Assembly (NCBI GenBank): GCA_963204785.1
Contig: CAUJHG010000047.1
Span: 29,885-93,884, forward strand
DNA from: Pseudomonadota bacterium
GTDB lineage: Bacteria > Pseudomonadota > Gammaproteobacteria > Burkholderiales > Burkholderiaceae_E
Length of the DNA stretch: 64,000 nt
Direction: 5' to 3'
Notes under the pieces: model-generated
What the model was told of the DNA's origin: nothing
Seen by the model: the letters and a program-made list of their open reading frames with translations, nothing else
The model's database searches: none
Shown: piece after piece, positions 17,512 through 26,582 of the stretch
Layout of the letters: every line of letters begins with the position of its first letter
Position numbering within the stretch: the stretch's first letter is position 1
Program-made: the position numbers and the translations under genes

Positions 17512-18333
17512 ATGACGAGACCCGGGACGGATACCGCCACACCATCGCATGCCGGCCGGCTGCAGGGCTCGGTGGCGCTGGTCACCGGCGCCAGCCGCGG
17601 CATCGGCCGCGCGATCGCCGAGGCCTTCGCAGCCCAGGGCGCGAAGCTCTGCCTGGTCGCCACCGACGCCGTGCGGCTGTCCGAGGTCGCTGCCGGGCTG
17701 AGCGGCTCGCCCGAACCCGCGCTGTGCCTGCCGGCCGACGTCACCGATCGTGCCGCCTGCTTCGACGTCCTCGCACAGGCGCGGGCCCGCTTCGGCCACG
17801 TGGACGTCCTGGTCAACAACGCCGGGGTCTATCTGGGCAAGTCCTTCCTGGAGCACACGCCGCAGGAGTTCCAGCGCCTGCTCGACGTGAACCTGTTCGG
17901 GGTGATCCACCTGACCCAGGCGGCGCTGCCCGGGATGCTCGCCCGCGGCTACGGGCGCATCGTCAACATCGCCTCCACGGCCGGCAAGTGGGGATCGCGC
18001 AACCAGAGCGGCTACAACGTCAGCAAGCACGCAGTGGTGGGGCTGACCCGCTGCCTCGCGCTCGAGACCGCCACGCACGGCGTCACGGTCAACGCGATCT
18101 GTCCCGGGATCATCGGAACCGACATGGCCGACAGCCTGAAGAAGGGCCAGGCGGCGCTGATGGGCGTGGAGCCCGACGCCGCAATGGCCGCGACCCTTGC
18201 CGCACGCGTTCCCGTCGGGCGCGTGCTCGAGCCCGGGGAGGTCGCCGAACTCGCCGTGCACCTGGCTTCACGCGCCAGCGGCGGGATGACCGGCCAGTCC
18301 ATCCTCGTCGATGGCGGAATGCTGCTGGTCTGA
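17512..18333 (+). CDS. SDR family NAD(P)-dependent oxidoreductase
   Basis: The 273-residue protein has every classical short-chain dehydrogenase motif: TGASRGIG cofactor loop near residue 25, DVLVNNAGVYLG in the middle, the catalytic Ser in IVNIASTAGKWGSRN and Tyr-x-x-x-Lys in SGYNVSKHAVVG, then VNAICPGIIGTDM. The C-terminal GGMTGQSILVDGG is typical of 3-hydroxyacyl or acetoacetyl-type SDRs, but the substrate cannot be read. The ATG has GGAG seven bases upstream. It begins a run with the alpha/beta-hydrolase and the gamma-glutamyltransferase-like gene on the same strand. The longer open frame to its left is a high-G+C artefact. Confidence 0.92.
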   Translation: MTRPGTDTATPSHAGRLQGSVALVTGASRGIGRAIAEAFAAQGAKLCLVATDAVRLSEVAAGLSGSPEPALCLPADVTDRAACFDVLAQARARFGHVDVLVNNAGVYLGKSFLEHTPQEFQRLLDVNLFGVIHLTQAALPGMLARGYGRIVNIASTAGKWGSRNQSGYNVSKHAVVGLTRCLALETATHGVTVNAICPGIIGTDMADSLKKGQAALMGVEPDAAMAATLAARVPVGRVLEPGEVAELAVHLASRASGGMTGQSILVDGGMLLV

Positions 18334-18423
18334 GCAATCGTCACAGCAGCCCGATCCCGAAGGTAGCGACGCGCACGCGCAGGCAGCGCCACACCCGACA
18401 TCGACCCAACCAGGAGACCCACG

Positions 18424-19374
18424 ATGCTGCACCCCCACGCCCGCGCACTGCTGGGGCTGATCGAGAAGATCGGCGCCCCGCCGACGCACGAACTCACCCC
18501 GGCGGACGCGCGCACCTACTACCGCGAGCGCCGCTTCGCGACGCAGCCGGAGCCGCCGGACGTGGCCGAGAGCCGCGAGCTCGTCGCCGAGGGCCCGCAC
18601 GGCCCGATCCCGATGCGCCTGCTGCGTCCGAAGGGCGCAGCGCCGGATGCGGTGCTGCCCGTGCTGGTGTACTTCCACGGCGGCGGCTGGGTGATCGGCG
18701 ACCTCGACACCCACGACACCCTGTGCCGCGAACTTGCGAACCTGTCGGGCTGCGCGGTGATCGCCACCGATTACCGGATGGGCCCCGAGCACCGCTTCCC
18801 GGCGGCAGTCGACGACTGCATCGCCGCCACGCGCTGGGTGCATCGCAACGCCGGCGCGCTCGGCGTCGATCCGCAGCGGATGGCGGTGGGCGGCGACAGC
18901 GCCGGCGGCAACCTCGCCGCCGTGGTGTCGATCGCCGCGCGCGACGCCGGCGAGCCGCCGCTGCGCTTCCAGCTGCTGATCTACCCGGCCACCGACTCCC
19001 ACTTCGGCACCGAGTCCTATCACCGCAACGGCGAGGGCTACCTGCTGACGAAGGCGACGATGACCTACTTCCGCGGTCACTACATCGCCGACCCCGCGCA
19101 GTACGACGACTGGCGCGCCTCGCCGCTGCGCCGCGAGGACCTGTCCGGCCTGCCGCCGGCGCTGGTGATCACCGCGGGTTACGACCCGCTGCGCGACGAG
19201 GGCCTGGCCTACGCCCAGCGCCTCAGCGATGCGGGCAACCGCGCCACCCACGTGAGCTTCGAGCGGCAGATCCACGGTTTCATCACGATGGGCAAGGTGA
19301 TCGACGAGGCCAACGCCGCCGTGCTGCTGTGCGCTGCCACCCTGCGCAGCGAGCTGCTGCCTGCGGCCGGCTGA
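18424..19374 (+). CDS. alpha/beta-hydrolase of the hormone-sensitive-lipase family
   Basis: The 316-residue protein shows the HSL-family oxyanion motif HGGGWVIGDLDTHD (about 83-96), the nucleophile elbow GDSAGGNLAAV (about 158-168), an acid AGYDPLRDEG and the catalytic His in QIHGFITM. These enzymes are carboxylesterases or lactone/amide hydrolases of short to medium acyl groups, normally cytosolic. The ATG is preceded by AGGAG. It lies 90 bases after the SDR gene and 20 bases before the next gene, so an operon is likely, but no pathway is clear from the combination. Confidence 0.92.
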   Translation: MLHPHARALLGLIEKIGAPPTHELTPADARTYYRERRFATQPEPPDVAESRELVAEGPHGPIPMRLLRPKGAAPDAVLPVLVYFHGGGWVIGDLDTHDTLCRELANLSGCAVIATDYRMGPEHRFPAAVDDCIAATRWVHRNAGALGVDPQRMAVGGDSAGGNLAAVVSIAARDAGEPPLRFQLLIYPATDSHFGTESYHRNGEGYLLTKATMTYFRGHYIADPAQYDDWRASPLRREDLSGLPPALVITAGYDPLRDEGLAYAQRLSDAGNRATHVSFERQIHGFITMGKVIDEANAAVLLCAATLRSELLPAAG

Positions 19375-19394
19375 ACCACTGGAGGAGCCGCACG

Positions 19395-21002
19395 ATGCGC
19401 GCAATGGTCAGTGCCCCGCAACCCGAGGCGGTCGAGGCCGGCCTCGATGTCCTTGCCGCCGGCGGCAACGTCGTCGATGCCGCGATCGGCGCCGCGCTCG
19501 TGCAGACTGCGGTCGACCCGCAGATGTGCGGGATCGCCGGCTTCGGCTCGATGCACCTGCACCTGCGCTCGCGCGGCGTGCACGAGCTGATCGACTTCCA
19601 TGGCCGCGCCCCGCTGGCCACGCGCCCCGACATGTGGACCGACCTGATCGTCGGCGAGTGCGAGGACGGCTTCGGCTTCATGCTGCGCGGACAGGTCAAC
19701 GAGATCGGCTACCAGTCGATGACCACGCCGCTCACCCTGAAGGCCTTCGACGACGCGCTCGCGCGCCACGGCAGTCGGCCCCTGTCGACGCTGATCGAGC
19801 CCGCGATCGCCTGGTGCGAGCAGGGCTTCGCGGTGCGACCGCACGTCCACCGCTTCTGGACGCAACCGGCGCAGTACGGCCGCATCGAGCCGGCGCGGGT
19901 GCTGCGCGACCATCCGGCGGCCGCGAAGATCTACACGAAGCCCGACGGGTCGCTCTACCGGGTGGGCGAGCTGCTGCGCAACCCCGACATGGGGCGCACC
20001 TACCGGCGCATCGCCGAGCACGGCGTGGCCGACTTCTACCAGGGCGCAATCGCGCGGCGCATCGCCGAGGACATGGCGGCGCACGGCGGCCTGATCACGA
20101 TGGCCGACCTCGCCGCCTGCGCCACCGAGACGACCGCACCGCTGTGGACGACGTACCGGGGCCACAGGGTCGCAACGAACCCGCTGCCCGGCGGCGGGCT
20201 GCTGCTCGTGATGATGCTCAACATCCTCGAGCACTTCGACCTGGCCGCGATGGGGCACGATTCGCCCGACTACATCGCGACGGTCGCCGAAGCGATGAAG
20301 ATCGCCACGGTCGAGAAGGACGCGCGGATCGGCGACCCGCGCTTCATCGACGTTCCGCAGGGCGAACTGATGTCCCGGGAGTGGGCCGCGCGGATGGCCG
20401 CGCGGATCCGCCGCGGCGAGAAGACGCCGGTGCCGCGGGTGAACGCCGGCAGCAGGGAGAGCGCCTACACCACGCACATCTGCGTGGCCGACGCCGACGG
20501 CGACTGCGTCACGCTGACCCATTCGCTGGGCTCGAGCTCGGGCGTCGTCACCGACGGCCTGGGCTTCATGTACAACAACTGCATGATGGTCTTCGACCCC
20601 CGGCCCGGGCGCAACGGCTCGCTGGCGCCGGGCAAGGCGCGCTTCTCGGCGATGTCGCCGACCATCGTCTTCCGCGGCGAGCAGCCCTTCTTCCTGGTCG
20701 GCGCCCCTGGCGGCACGACGATCACGATGGGCAACCTTCAGGCGATCCTGAACGTGATCGACTTCGGGATGGACGCGCAGCAGGCGGTCAGCGCTCCGCG
20801 CTTCTGCGCGACCTCCGACCGCATCGAGGTGGTGAACCGGATCCTGCGCTCGACGCAGCGCGCGCTCGAGGCGCGCGGCTATCCGGTGCTGCGCCACGCC
20901 TTCAGCCACATGCTCCCGCTGGTGCACGCGATCCGCATCGTCGACGGCCGGCTCGACGGCGGTGCCGACCCCGCCGCCGACGGGATGGCCGCCGGCATCT
21001 GA
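19395..21002 (+). CDS. gamma-glutamyltransferase family protein (cytosolic form)
   Basis: The 535-residue Ntn-hydrolase begins almost at the family's GGNVVDAAIGAALVQTAVDP block and has no signal peptide, unlike periplasmic GGT. Self-cleavage should occur before Thr359 in SAYTTHICVADADGD, the nucleophile of the small subunit, followed by LTHSLGSSSGVVTDGLGFMY and the oxyanion region VGAPGGTTITMG. Relatives include gamma-glutamyltransferases and the oxamate/acyl-amide hydrolase subfamily, so transfer activity is not assured. GGAGGAG lies upstream of the ATG. It follows the hydrolase by 20 bases. Confidence 0.88.
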   Translation: MRAMVSAPQPEAVEAGLDVLAAGGNVVDAAIGAALVQTAVDPQMCGIAGFGSMHLHLRSRGVHELIDFHGRAPLATRPDMWTDLIVGECEDGFGFMLRGQVNEIGYQSMTTPLTLKAFDDALARHGSRPLSTLIEPAIAWCEQGFAVRPHVHRFWTQPAQYGRIEPARVLRDHPAAAKIYTKPDGSLYRVGELLRNPDMGRTYRRIAEHGVADFYQGAIARRIAEDMAAHGGLITMADLAACATETTAPLWTTYRGHRVATNPLPGGGLLLVMMLNILEHFDLAAMGHDSPDYIATVAEAMKIATVEKDARIGDPRFIDVPQGELMSREWAARMAARIRRGEKTPVPRVNAGSRESAYTTHICVADADGDCVTLTHSLGSSSGVVTDGLGFMYNNCMMVFDPRPGRNGSLAPGKARFSAMSPTIVFRGEQPFFLVGAPGGTTITMGNLQAILNVIDFGMDAQQAVSAPRFCATSDRIEVVNRILRSTQRALEARGYPVLRHAFSHMLPLVHAIRIVDGRLDGGADPAADGMAAGI

Positions 21003-21072
21003 GGCTGCAGCTCAGCGGCGCGAAGCCCCCCGACACGACAGCGCGCCGGATGCCGGGGCAGCGCTGCCAGGC

Positions 21073-21384
21073 TCAGGCGAGCCTGGCCATCGTGCCGGTC
21101 TCTTCGGCCAGCAGGTAGTAGAAGGTCACCCGGCCCTTGCTGTTGCTGCCCTTCATCCGGTCGACCACCTTCCTGATCCCGGCGTCGGCCGCCTCGGCCG
21201 TAAGCCCGAGCTTCTTCGCGGCGAAGCCGTCGCGGACCCGCGCCAGTTCCTCCGGATCCGACGAAGCCACCAGCGAGGAATCGCGGTTGCGCAGCGCGAT
21301 GCCGCAGTACTTCACGATCGTCTCGACGGCCTTGGCGTCGACCTGGGCTGTGTACTTCGCGATGTCGGCAGCGTAGTCGCTCAT
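21073..21384 (-). CDS. DUF2853 family protein
   Basis: The 103-residue protein (MSDYAADIAKYTAQVDAKAV...) is soluble and mostly helical, matching the DUF2853 family, with VKYCGIALRNRDSSLVASSD in the middle and FYYLLAEETG near the end. No catalytic residues or membrane segments are visible and the family's function is unknown. The ATG at 21384 is preceded by GGAGA. It sits convergent to the GGT-like gene and downstream of fba, from which it is separated by about 120 bases. Confidence 0.85.
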   Translation of the reverse strand: MSDYAADIAKYTAQVDAKAVETIVKYCGIALRNRDSSLVASSDPEELARVRDGFAAKKLGLTAEAADAGIRKVVDRMKGSNSKGRVTFYYLLAEETGTMARLA

Positions 21385-21503
21385 GTTCTCTCCGTGTGCG
21401 GATGCGGGAGGAACCCCGCGCTCAGGGGAGCGGCAGCCGTCACGAACGACGACCGCCGCCTGGAATCGGGGCAGCACCGGCGCCCGTGCCGGGCTGCCGA
21501 CGC

Positions 21504-22568
21504 TCAGTTGACCAGCTGCGCCAGCTCGCCCTTGCGATAGCGCTCGACCATCGTCGACAGGGGCACCGGCCTGATCCGGCTGCCCTGCCCTTCGCAGCCG
21601 AACTGCCGATAGCGCTGCAGGCAGATCTCCCGGGCGGCCTCGCGCGCCGGCTTCAGGTACTCGCGCGGATCGAACTTCGACGGGTTCTCGACGAAGAAGC
21701 GGCGGATCGCCGCGGTCATCGCCAGGCGGATGTCGGTGTCGATGTTGATCTTGCGCACGCCGTGCCGGATCGCCTCCTGGATCTCCTCGACCGGCACGCC
21801 GTAGGTCTCCTTCATGTCGCCACCATGCTTGCGGATCTCCTCGAGGAGCTCCTGCGGCACCGACGAGGAGCCGTGCATCACCAGGTGGGTGTTCGGGATG
21901 CGGGCGTGGATCTCCCTGATCCGCGAGATCGCGAGGATGTCGCCGGTGGGCTTGCGGGTGAACTTGTAGGCGCCGTGGCTGGTGCCGATCGCGATCGCAA
22001 GCGCGTCGACCTGGGTCCGGCGCACGAAGTCCGCCGCCTGTTCCGGGTCGGTCAGCAGTTGCTCGCGGGTCATCGTGCCCTCGGCGCCGTGTCCGTCCTC
22101 CTTGTCGCCCTTCATCGTCTCGAGCGAGCCGAGCACCCCGAGCTCGCCCTCGACGGTGACGCCCACCGCGTGGGCCATCTCGACCACCTTGCGGGTGACC
22201 TCGACGTTGTACTCGTAGCTCGAGACGGTCTTGCCGTCCTCCTCGAGCGAGCCGTCCATCATCACCGAGGAGAAGCCGATGTCGATCGCACCCTTGCACA
22301 CTGCCGGCGACTGGCCGTGGTCCTGGTGCATCACGACCGGCAGCTTCGGGTAGGCCTCGACCGCAGCCTGGATCAGGTGCTTGAGGAAGTCCTCGCCGGC
22401 GTACTTCCGGGCGCCCGCGGACGCCTGCATGATCACCGGCGCATCGAGCTCGGCTGCGGCCGACATGATCGCCTGCACCTGCTCGAGGTTGTTGACGTTG
22501 AAGGCCGGGATCCCGTAGCCGTTCTCGGCGGCGTGGTCCAGCAGCTGTCGCATGGAAACGAGAGGCAT
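21504..22568 (-). CDS. fba: class II fructose-bisphosphate aldolase
   Basis: This zinc enzyme splits fructose-1,6-bisphosphate (or sedoheptulose bisphosphate) in glycolysis, gluconeogenesis and the Calvin-type cycle. The 354-residue protein is the long class IIA/B type with MHQDHGQSP (metal His), [31 protein letters not shown] and [10 protein letters not shown]. The ATG has a purine-rich leader. It is the last gene of the tkt-gap-pgk-pyk-fba set, but sits 231 bases behind pyk with a hairpin in the gap. Confidence 0.97.
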   Translation of the reverse strand: MPLVSMRQLLDHAAENGYGIPAFNVNNLEQVQAIMSAAAELDAPVIMQASAGARKYAGEDFLKHLIQAAVEAYPKLPVVMHQDHGQSPAVCKGAIDIGFSSVMMDGSLEEDGKTVSSYEYNVEVTRKVVEMAHAVGVTVEGELGVLGSLETMKGDKEDGHGAEGTMTREQLLTDPEQAADFVRRTQVDALAIAIGTSHGAYKFTRKPTGDILAISRIREIHARIPNTHLVMHGSSSVPQELLEEIRKHGGDMKETYGVPVEEIQEAIRHGVRKINIDTDIRLAMTAAIRRFFVENPSKFDPREYLKPAREAAREICLQRYRQFGCEGQGSRIRPVPLSTMVERYRKGELAQLVN

Positions 22569-22712
22569 CGTTCGACTCCTGGATGGTGGAAACTCTGCCC
22601 ATCCGGCCGGCTGCGCCCGGATCGGCGGAATCCCCGGGGGGATTATGCGTCACCCCGCGGCCAGGGCACAGTGACATACCGCGCGCCACCGGCATTCCCG
22701 CGCCGGGATCCG

Positions 22713-22740
22713 GGGCCGTGCGGCGCGAGCGCCGCGGCCC
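22713..22740 (-). terminator. G+C-rich hairpin between pyk and fba
   Basis: GGGCC (22713-22717) and GCGGC (22720-22724) pair with GCCGC (22731-22735) and GGCCC (22736-22740) around a short loop. No T-run follows. It may partly terminate transcription from pyk; a CATAAT-like -10 for fba may lie nearer its start. Confidence 0.35.
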
Positions 22741-22799
22741 GGAAAGAGCGCGGGACCACAGGCCTCGCACGCCATCCCGGGCCCAGGCGCGGCCCGGCT

Positions 22800-24233
22800 T
22801 CAGTGGTGCTCGCCGACCCGGACGATCTTCAGCGTGTTGGTGCCGCCGGCCTTGCCGATCGGCTCGCCGATCGTGATGATCAGCAGGTCGCCGCGCGCGA
22901 CGACCCCGGCCTCGAGCAGCTTCTGCTCGGCCTCGAGCAGCAGCGCCTCGCGCTCGTGCGAGCGATAGGGGAACAGGATCGGATGGACCTCGCGGTACAG
23001 GCACATGCGCCGGCGGGTGCCCTCCTCGGAGGTCAGCGCGTAGATGGGCACGCCGGAGTCGATCCGCGACATCCACAGCGCGGTCGCCCCCGACTGCGTG
23101 AGCGCGACGATCGCCTTGATCTTCATGTGATGGGCGACGAACAGCGCGCTCATCGCGATCGACTGGTCGACGTGCGTGAAGGTGCGGCCCTGGAAGGCGC
23201 TGGCCATCGGCACCGACTGGGACTGGTCGGCCTCCAGGCACACCCGTGCCATCGCCTCGACGGTCTCGACCGGGTAGCTGCCTGCCGCGGTCTCGCCCGA
23301 GAGCATCACCGCGTCGGTGCCGTCGAGCACCGCGTTGGCGACGTCGGAGACCTCGGCGCGGGTGGGAACCGGCGACGAGATCATCGACTCCATCATCTGG
23401 GTGGCGGTGATCGTGAGCCGGTTGAGATCGCGCGCCATGCGGATCATCCGCTTCTGCAGCGCCGGCACCGCGGCGTCGCCGACCTCCACTGCGAGGTCGC
23501 CGCGCGCGACCATGATGCCGTCGGAAGCGCGCAGGATCTCGTCGAGCCGGTCGACCGCCTCGTAGCGCTCGATCTTGGCGATGACCAGCATGCGCCCGCC
23601 GGCGGCGCGCATCAGCTCGCGCGCCATGTAGATGTCGCTGGCGTTGCGCGGGAAGGAGACCGCGAGGAAGTCCGCCTCCATCGCGACCGCGTGCCGGATG
23701 TCCTCGACGTCCTTGGCGGTCAGGGCGGGCGCCGACAGCCCGCCGCCCCGTCGGTTGATCCCCTTGCGGTCGGACAGCACGCCGCCACCGAGCACCGTCG
23801 CCTCGATCGTCCGGGAGCCGACGCGCTCGACGCGCATCGTGATGCGTCCGTCGTCGAGCAGGAGGACGTCGCCGGGCGCGACGTCGTCGACCAGCTCGCG
23901 GTAGTCGAGCCCGACCCGGGTGCGGTCGCCCAGTTCGCAGTCGACGTCGAAGGTGAAGGCGTCGCCCGCGGCGAGCTCGACGCGCCCCTGGGCGAAGCGC
24001 CCGATGCGGATCTTCGGGCCCTGCAGGTCGGCGAGGACACCGACGTCGCGCCCGAGCCGCGCGGCGATGTCGCGCACGTGCTGCGCGGCCTCGGCGTGCT
24101 GCGCGGCGCTGCCGTGCGAGAAGTTCATCCGCACCACGTTGACGCCTGCGGAGATCATGCGTTCGAGCACCACCGGGTCCGCGCTCGCGGGCCCCAGCGT
24201 CGCGACGATCTTGGTGGCGCGCGGCGAGAACAT
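22800..24233 (-). CDS. pyk: pyruvate kinase
   Basis: Pyruvate kinase makes ATP and pyruvate from phosphoenolpyruvate. The 477-residue protein has all domains: MFSPRATKIVATLGPASADP, VRMNFSHGS, LADLQGPKIRIG, the catalytic MLVIAKIERYEAVDRLDEIL, MVARGDLAVE, MSGE-type loop MLSGETAAGSYPVETVEAM and a C-terminal allosteric domain with SGATALWMSRI. The ATG at 24233 follows the pgk stop by 8 bases, so it is probably translated from the same message. No unusual residues were noticed. Confidence 0.97.
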   Translation of the reverse strand: MFSPRATKIVATLGPASADPVVLERMISAGVNVVRMNFSHGSAAQHAEAAQHVRDIAARLGRDVGVLADLQGPKIRIGRFAQGRVELAAGDAFTFDVDCELGDRTRVGLDYRELVDDVAPGDVLLLDDGRITMRVERVGSRTIEATVLGGGVLSDRKGINRRGGGLSAPALTAKDVEDIRHAVAMEADFLAVSFPRNASDIYMARELMRAAGGRMLVIAKIERYEAVDRLDEILRASDGIMVARGDLAVEVGDAAVPALQKRMIRMARDLNRLTITATQMMESMISSPVPTRAEVSDVANAVLDGTDAVMLSGETAAGSYPVETVEAMARVCLEADQSQSVPMASAFQGRTFTHVDQSIAMSALFVAHHMKIKAIVALTQSGATALWMSRIDSGVPIYALTSEEGTRRRMCLYREVHPILFPYRSHEREALLLEAEQKLLEAGVVARGDLLIITIGEPIGKAGGTNTLKIVRVGEHH

Positions 24234-24241
24234 GGCGTGGC

Positions 24242-25426
24242 TCAGGCCTGCGCCCGCGCCTCCAGAGCAGCCACTGCCGGCAGGGTCCTGCCCTCGAGGA
24301 ACTCGAGGAAGGCGCCGCCGCCGGTGGAGATGTAGCCGATCTGGTCGGTGACGCCGAACTTCGCGATCGCCGCGAGCGTGTCGCCGCCGCCTGCAATCGA
24401 GAAGGCCGAGGACAGCGCGATCGACGCTGCCAGCACGCGCGTGCCGCCTGCGAACTGGTCGTACTCGAACACGCCGACCGGGCCGTTCCAGACCACGGTT
24501 CCGGCCTCGGCGATGACCGACGAGAGCTGGGCCGCAGTGCGCGGGCCGATGTCCAGGATCATGTCGTCGGGCTGCACGGCGTCGACGCTGACCTTGTTGC
24601 CGCGCGCGTGCGCGGACAGCTCGTTGGCGACCGCCACGTCCACCGGCAGCGGCACCGAGGCGCCGCGCGCGCGCATCGCCTCCATGATCCGGCGTGCCTG
24701 GCCGACCAGGTCGGGCTCGGCGAGCGAGCGGCCGATCGGCAGGCCGGCGGCGGCCATGAAGGTGTTCGCGATCCCGCCACCGACGATCAGCTGGTCGACC
24801 TTCGCCGCCAGGCTCTCGAGGATGGTGAGCTTGGTGGACACCTTCGAGCCGGCGACGATCGCCACCAGGGGCCGGCGCGGACTGCCCAGCGCCTTGCCGA
24901 GCGCGTCGAGTTCGTCGGCCAGCAAGGGGCCTGCGCAGGCCACCGGGGCGAAGCGGGCGATCCCGTGCGTCGTGGCCTCGGCGCGATGCGCAGTGCCGAA
25001 GGCGTCGTTGACGTAGACGTCGCACAGCTTCGCCATCTTCTGCGCGAGGGTCTCGTCGTCCTTCTTCTCGCCCTTGTTGCAGCGGCAGTTCTCCAGCAGC
25101 ACCACCTCGCCGGGCGCGACCGCGAACCCCCCGTCGACCCAGTCGCGCACCAGCGGGACCTCGCAGCCGAGCAGGGCCGAGAGCCGCGCAGCGATCGGCG
25201 CGAGCGAGTCCTCCGGGCGCAGTTCGCCCTCGGTGGGGCGCCCCAGATGCGAGGTCACCATCACCGCCGCACCGGCCTTCAGGCAATGGCGGATCGCCGG
25301 CACCGAGGCGCGGATCCGGGTGTCGTCGGTGATCGCGAGGGTGTCGTCCTGCGGGACGTTGAGGTCCGCGCGGATGAAGACACGCTTGCCCGCGATGTCG
25401 AGGTCGGTCAGCCGCTTGAATTGCAT
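24242..25426 (-). CDS. pgk: phosphoglycerate kinase
   Basis: PGK transfers phosphate between 1,3-bisphosphoglycerate and ADP. The 394-residue protein starts [20 protein letters not shown], has ADLNVPQDD with substrate Arg/Asp residues, [23 protein letters not shown], and the nucleotide-binding C-terminal motif [13 protein letters not shown] with [16 protein letters not shown] start 10 codons earlier is possible but unlikely. It lies between gap and pyk on the same strand. Confidence 0.97.
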   Translation of the reverse strand: MQFKRLTDLDIAGKRVFIRADLNVPQDDTLAITDDTRIRASVPAIRHCLKAGAAVMVTSHLGRPTEGELRPEDSLAPIAARLSALLGCEVPLVRDWVDGGFAVAPGEVVLLENCRCNKGEKKDDETLAQKMAKLCDVYVNDAFGTAHRAEATTHGIARFAPVACAGPLLADELDALGKALGSPRRPLVAIVAGSKVSTKLTILESLAAKVDQLIVGGGIANTFMAAAGLPIGRSLAEPDLVGQARRIMEAMRARGASVPLPVDVAVANELSAHARGNKVSVDAVQPDDMILDIGPRTAAQLSSVIAEAGTVVWNGPVGVFEYDQFAGGTRVLAASIALSSAFSIAGGGDTLAAIAKFGVTDQIGYISTGGGAFLEFLEGRTLPAVAALEARAQA

Positions 25427-25505
25427 GGCACGGGATGGAGGAAAGGGAGAGGACAAGGGGCGCAGCCCGATGCGTCGGAATCCGCCCCTGCTCGGCTGGC
25501 GACGC

Positions 25506-26516
25506 CTACTTCGCGGCCATCAGCGCGGTGGTGGTGTCCAGCATGCGGTTGCTGAAGCCCCACTCGTTGTCGTACCAGCTCGACACCTTCACCAGCCTGC
25601 CGGAGACTTTCGTCAGGGTCGCGTCGTAGGTCGACGAGGCCGGGTTGTGGTTGAAGTCGATCGACACCAGCGGCGCCTCGCTGTACTCGAGCACACCCTT
25701 CAGCGCCCCCTCGGAGGCCTCCTTCATGATCGCGTTGACCTCCTCGACCGAGGTGTCGCGCGCCGCGATGAAGGAGAGGTCGACGATCGAGACGTTGATC
25801 GTGGGGACGCGCATCGCGTAGCCGTCCAGCCGTCCGTCGAGCTCCGGCAGCACCAGGCCCACCGCGGCCGCGGCCCCGGTCTTGGTCGGGATCATCGACA
25901 TCGTTGCCGAGCGCGCGCGGCGCAGGTCCTCGTGGTAGACGTCGGTGAGGACCTGGTCGTTGGTGTAGGCGTGGATCGTGGTCATCAGACCCGTGAGCAC
26001 GCCGATGCGGTCGTGCAGCGGCTTGACCAGCGGCGCCAGGCAGTTGGTGGTGCACGAAGCGTTGGAGATCACGGTGTGCGAGGCGCGCAGCACGTCGTGG
26101 TTGACGCCGTAGACCACGGTGGCGTCGACGTCCTTGCCGCCGGGCGCGGAGATGATCACCTTCTTCGCCCCGCCCTTCAGGTGCGCCGAGGCCTTCTCCT
26201 TGCTCGCGAAGAAGCCGGTGCACTCGAGGACGACGTCGACGCCGAGTTCGCCCCAGGGCAGCTCGGCCGGGTTGCGGTTGGCGAGCACCCTGATGCGGTC
26301 GCCGTTGACGACGATCGAGTCGCCGTCGACCTTCACGGTGCCAGGGAACTTGCCGTGCGCGGTGTCGTACTGCGTCAGGTGCGCATTGGTCCTGGCGTCG
26401 CCGAGGTCGTTGATCGCGACGAACTCGATCGGGTGCTTCTTGCCACCCTCGTAGTGGGCGCGCAGGATGTTGCGGCCGATGCGGCCGTAACCGTTGATGG
26501 CTACTCGGATGGTCAT
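25506..26516 (-). CDS. gap: type I glyceraldehyde-3-phosphate dehydrogenase
   Basis: GAPDH oxidises glyceraldehyde-3-phosphate with NAD to 1,3-bisphosphoglycerate. The 336-residue protein starts [20 protein letters not shown], has the catalytic Cys in [20 protein letters not shown], and ends with the conserved [15 protein letters not shown]. The chosen ATG at 26516 matches the family N-terminus and has GAGG upstream; a longer frame adds 13 residues with no support. It lies 66 bases behind tkt. Confidence 0.97.
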   Translation of the reverse strand: MTIRVAINGYGRIGRNILRAHYEGGKKHPIEFVAINDLGDARTNAHLTQYDTAHGKFPGTVKVDGDSIVVNGDRIRVLANRNPAELPWGELGVDVVLECTGFFASKEKASAHLKGGAKKVIISAPGGKDVDATVVYGVNHDVLRASHTVISNASCTTNCLAPLVKPLHDRIGVLTGLMTTIHAYTNDQVLTDVYHEDLRRARSATMSMIPTKTGAAAAVGLVLPELDGRLDGYAMRVPTINVSIVDLSFIAARDTSVEEVNAIMKEASEGALKGVLEYSEAPLVSIDFNHNPASSTYDATLTKVSGRLVKVSSWYDNEWGFSNRMLDTTTALMAAK

Positions 26517-26582
26517 GGCGATGGTCCCTCGGTCGAACGGAAGAAAAGGTTGCACGGGCAGGCCGCCGGCGGCGGCCCGGGA

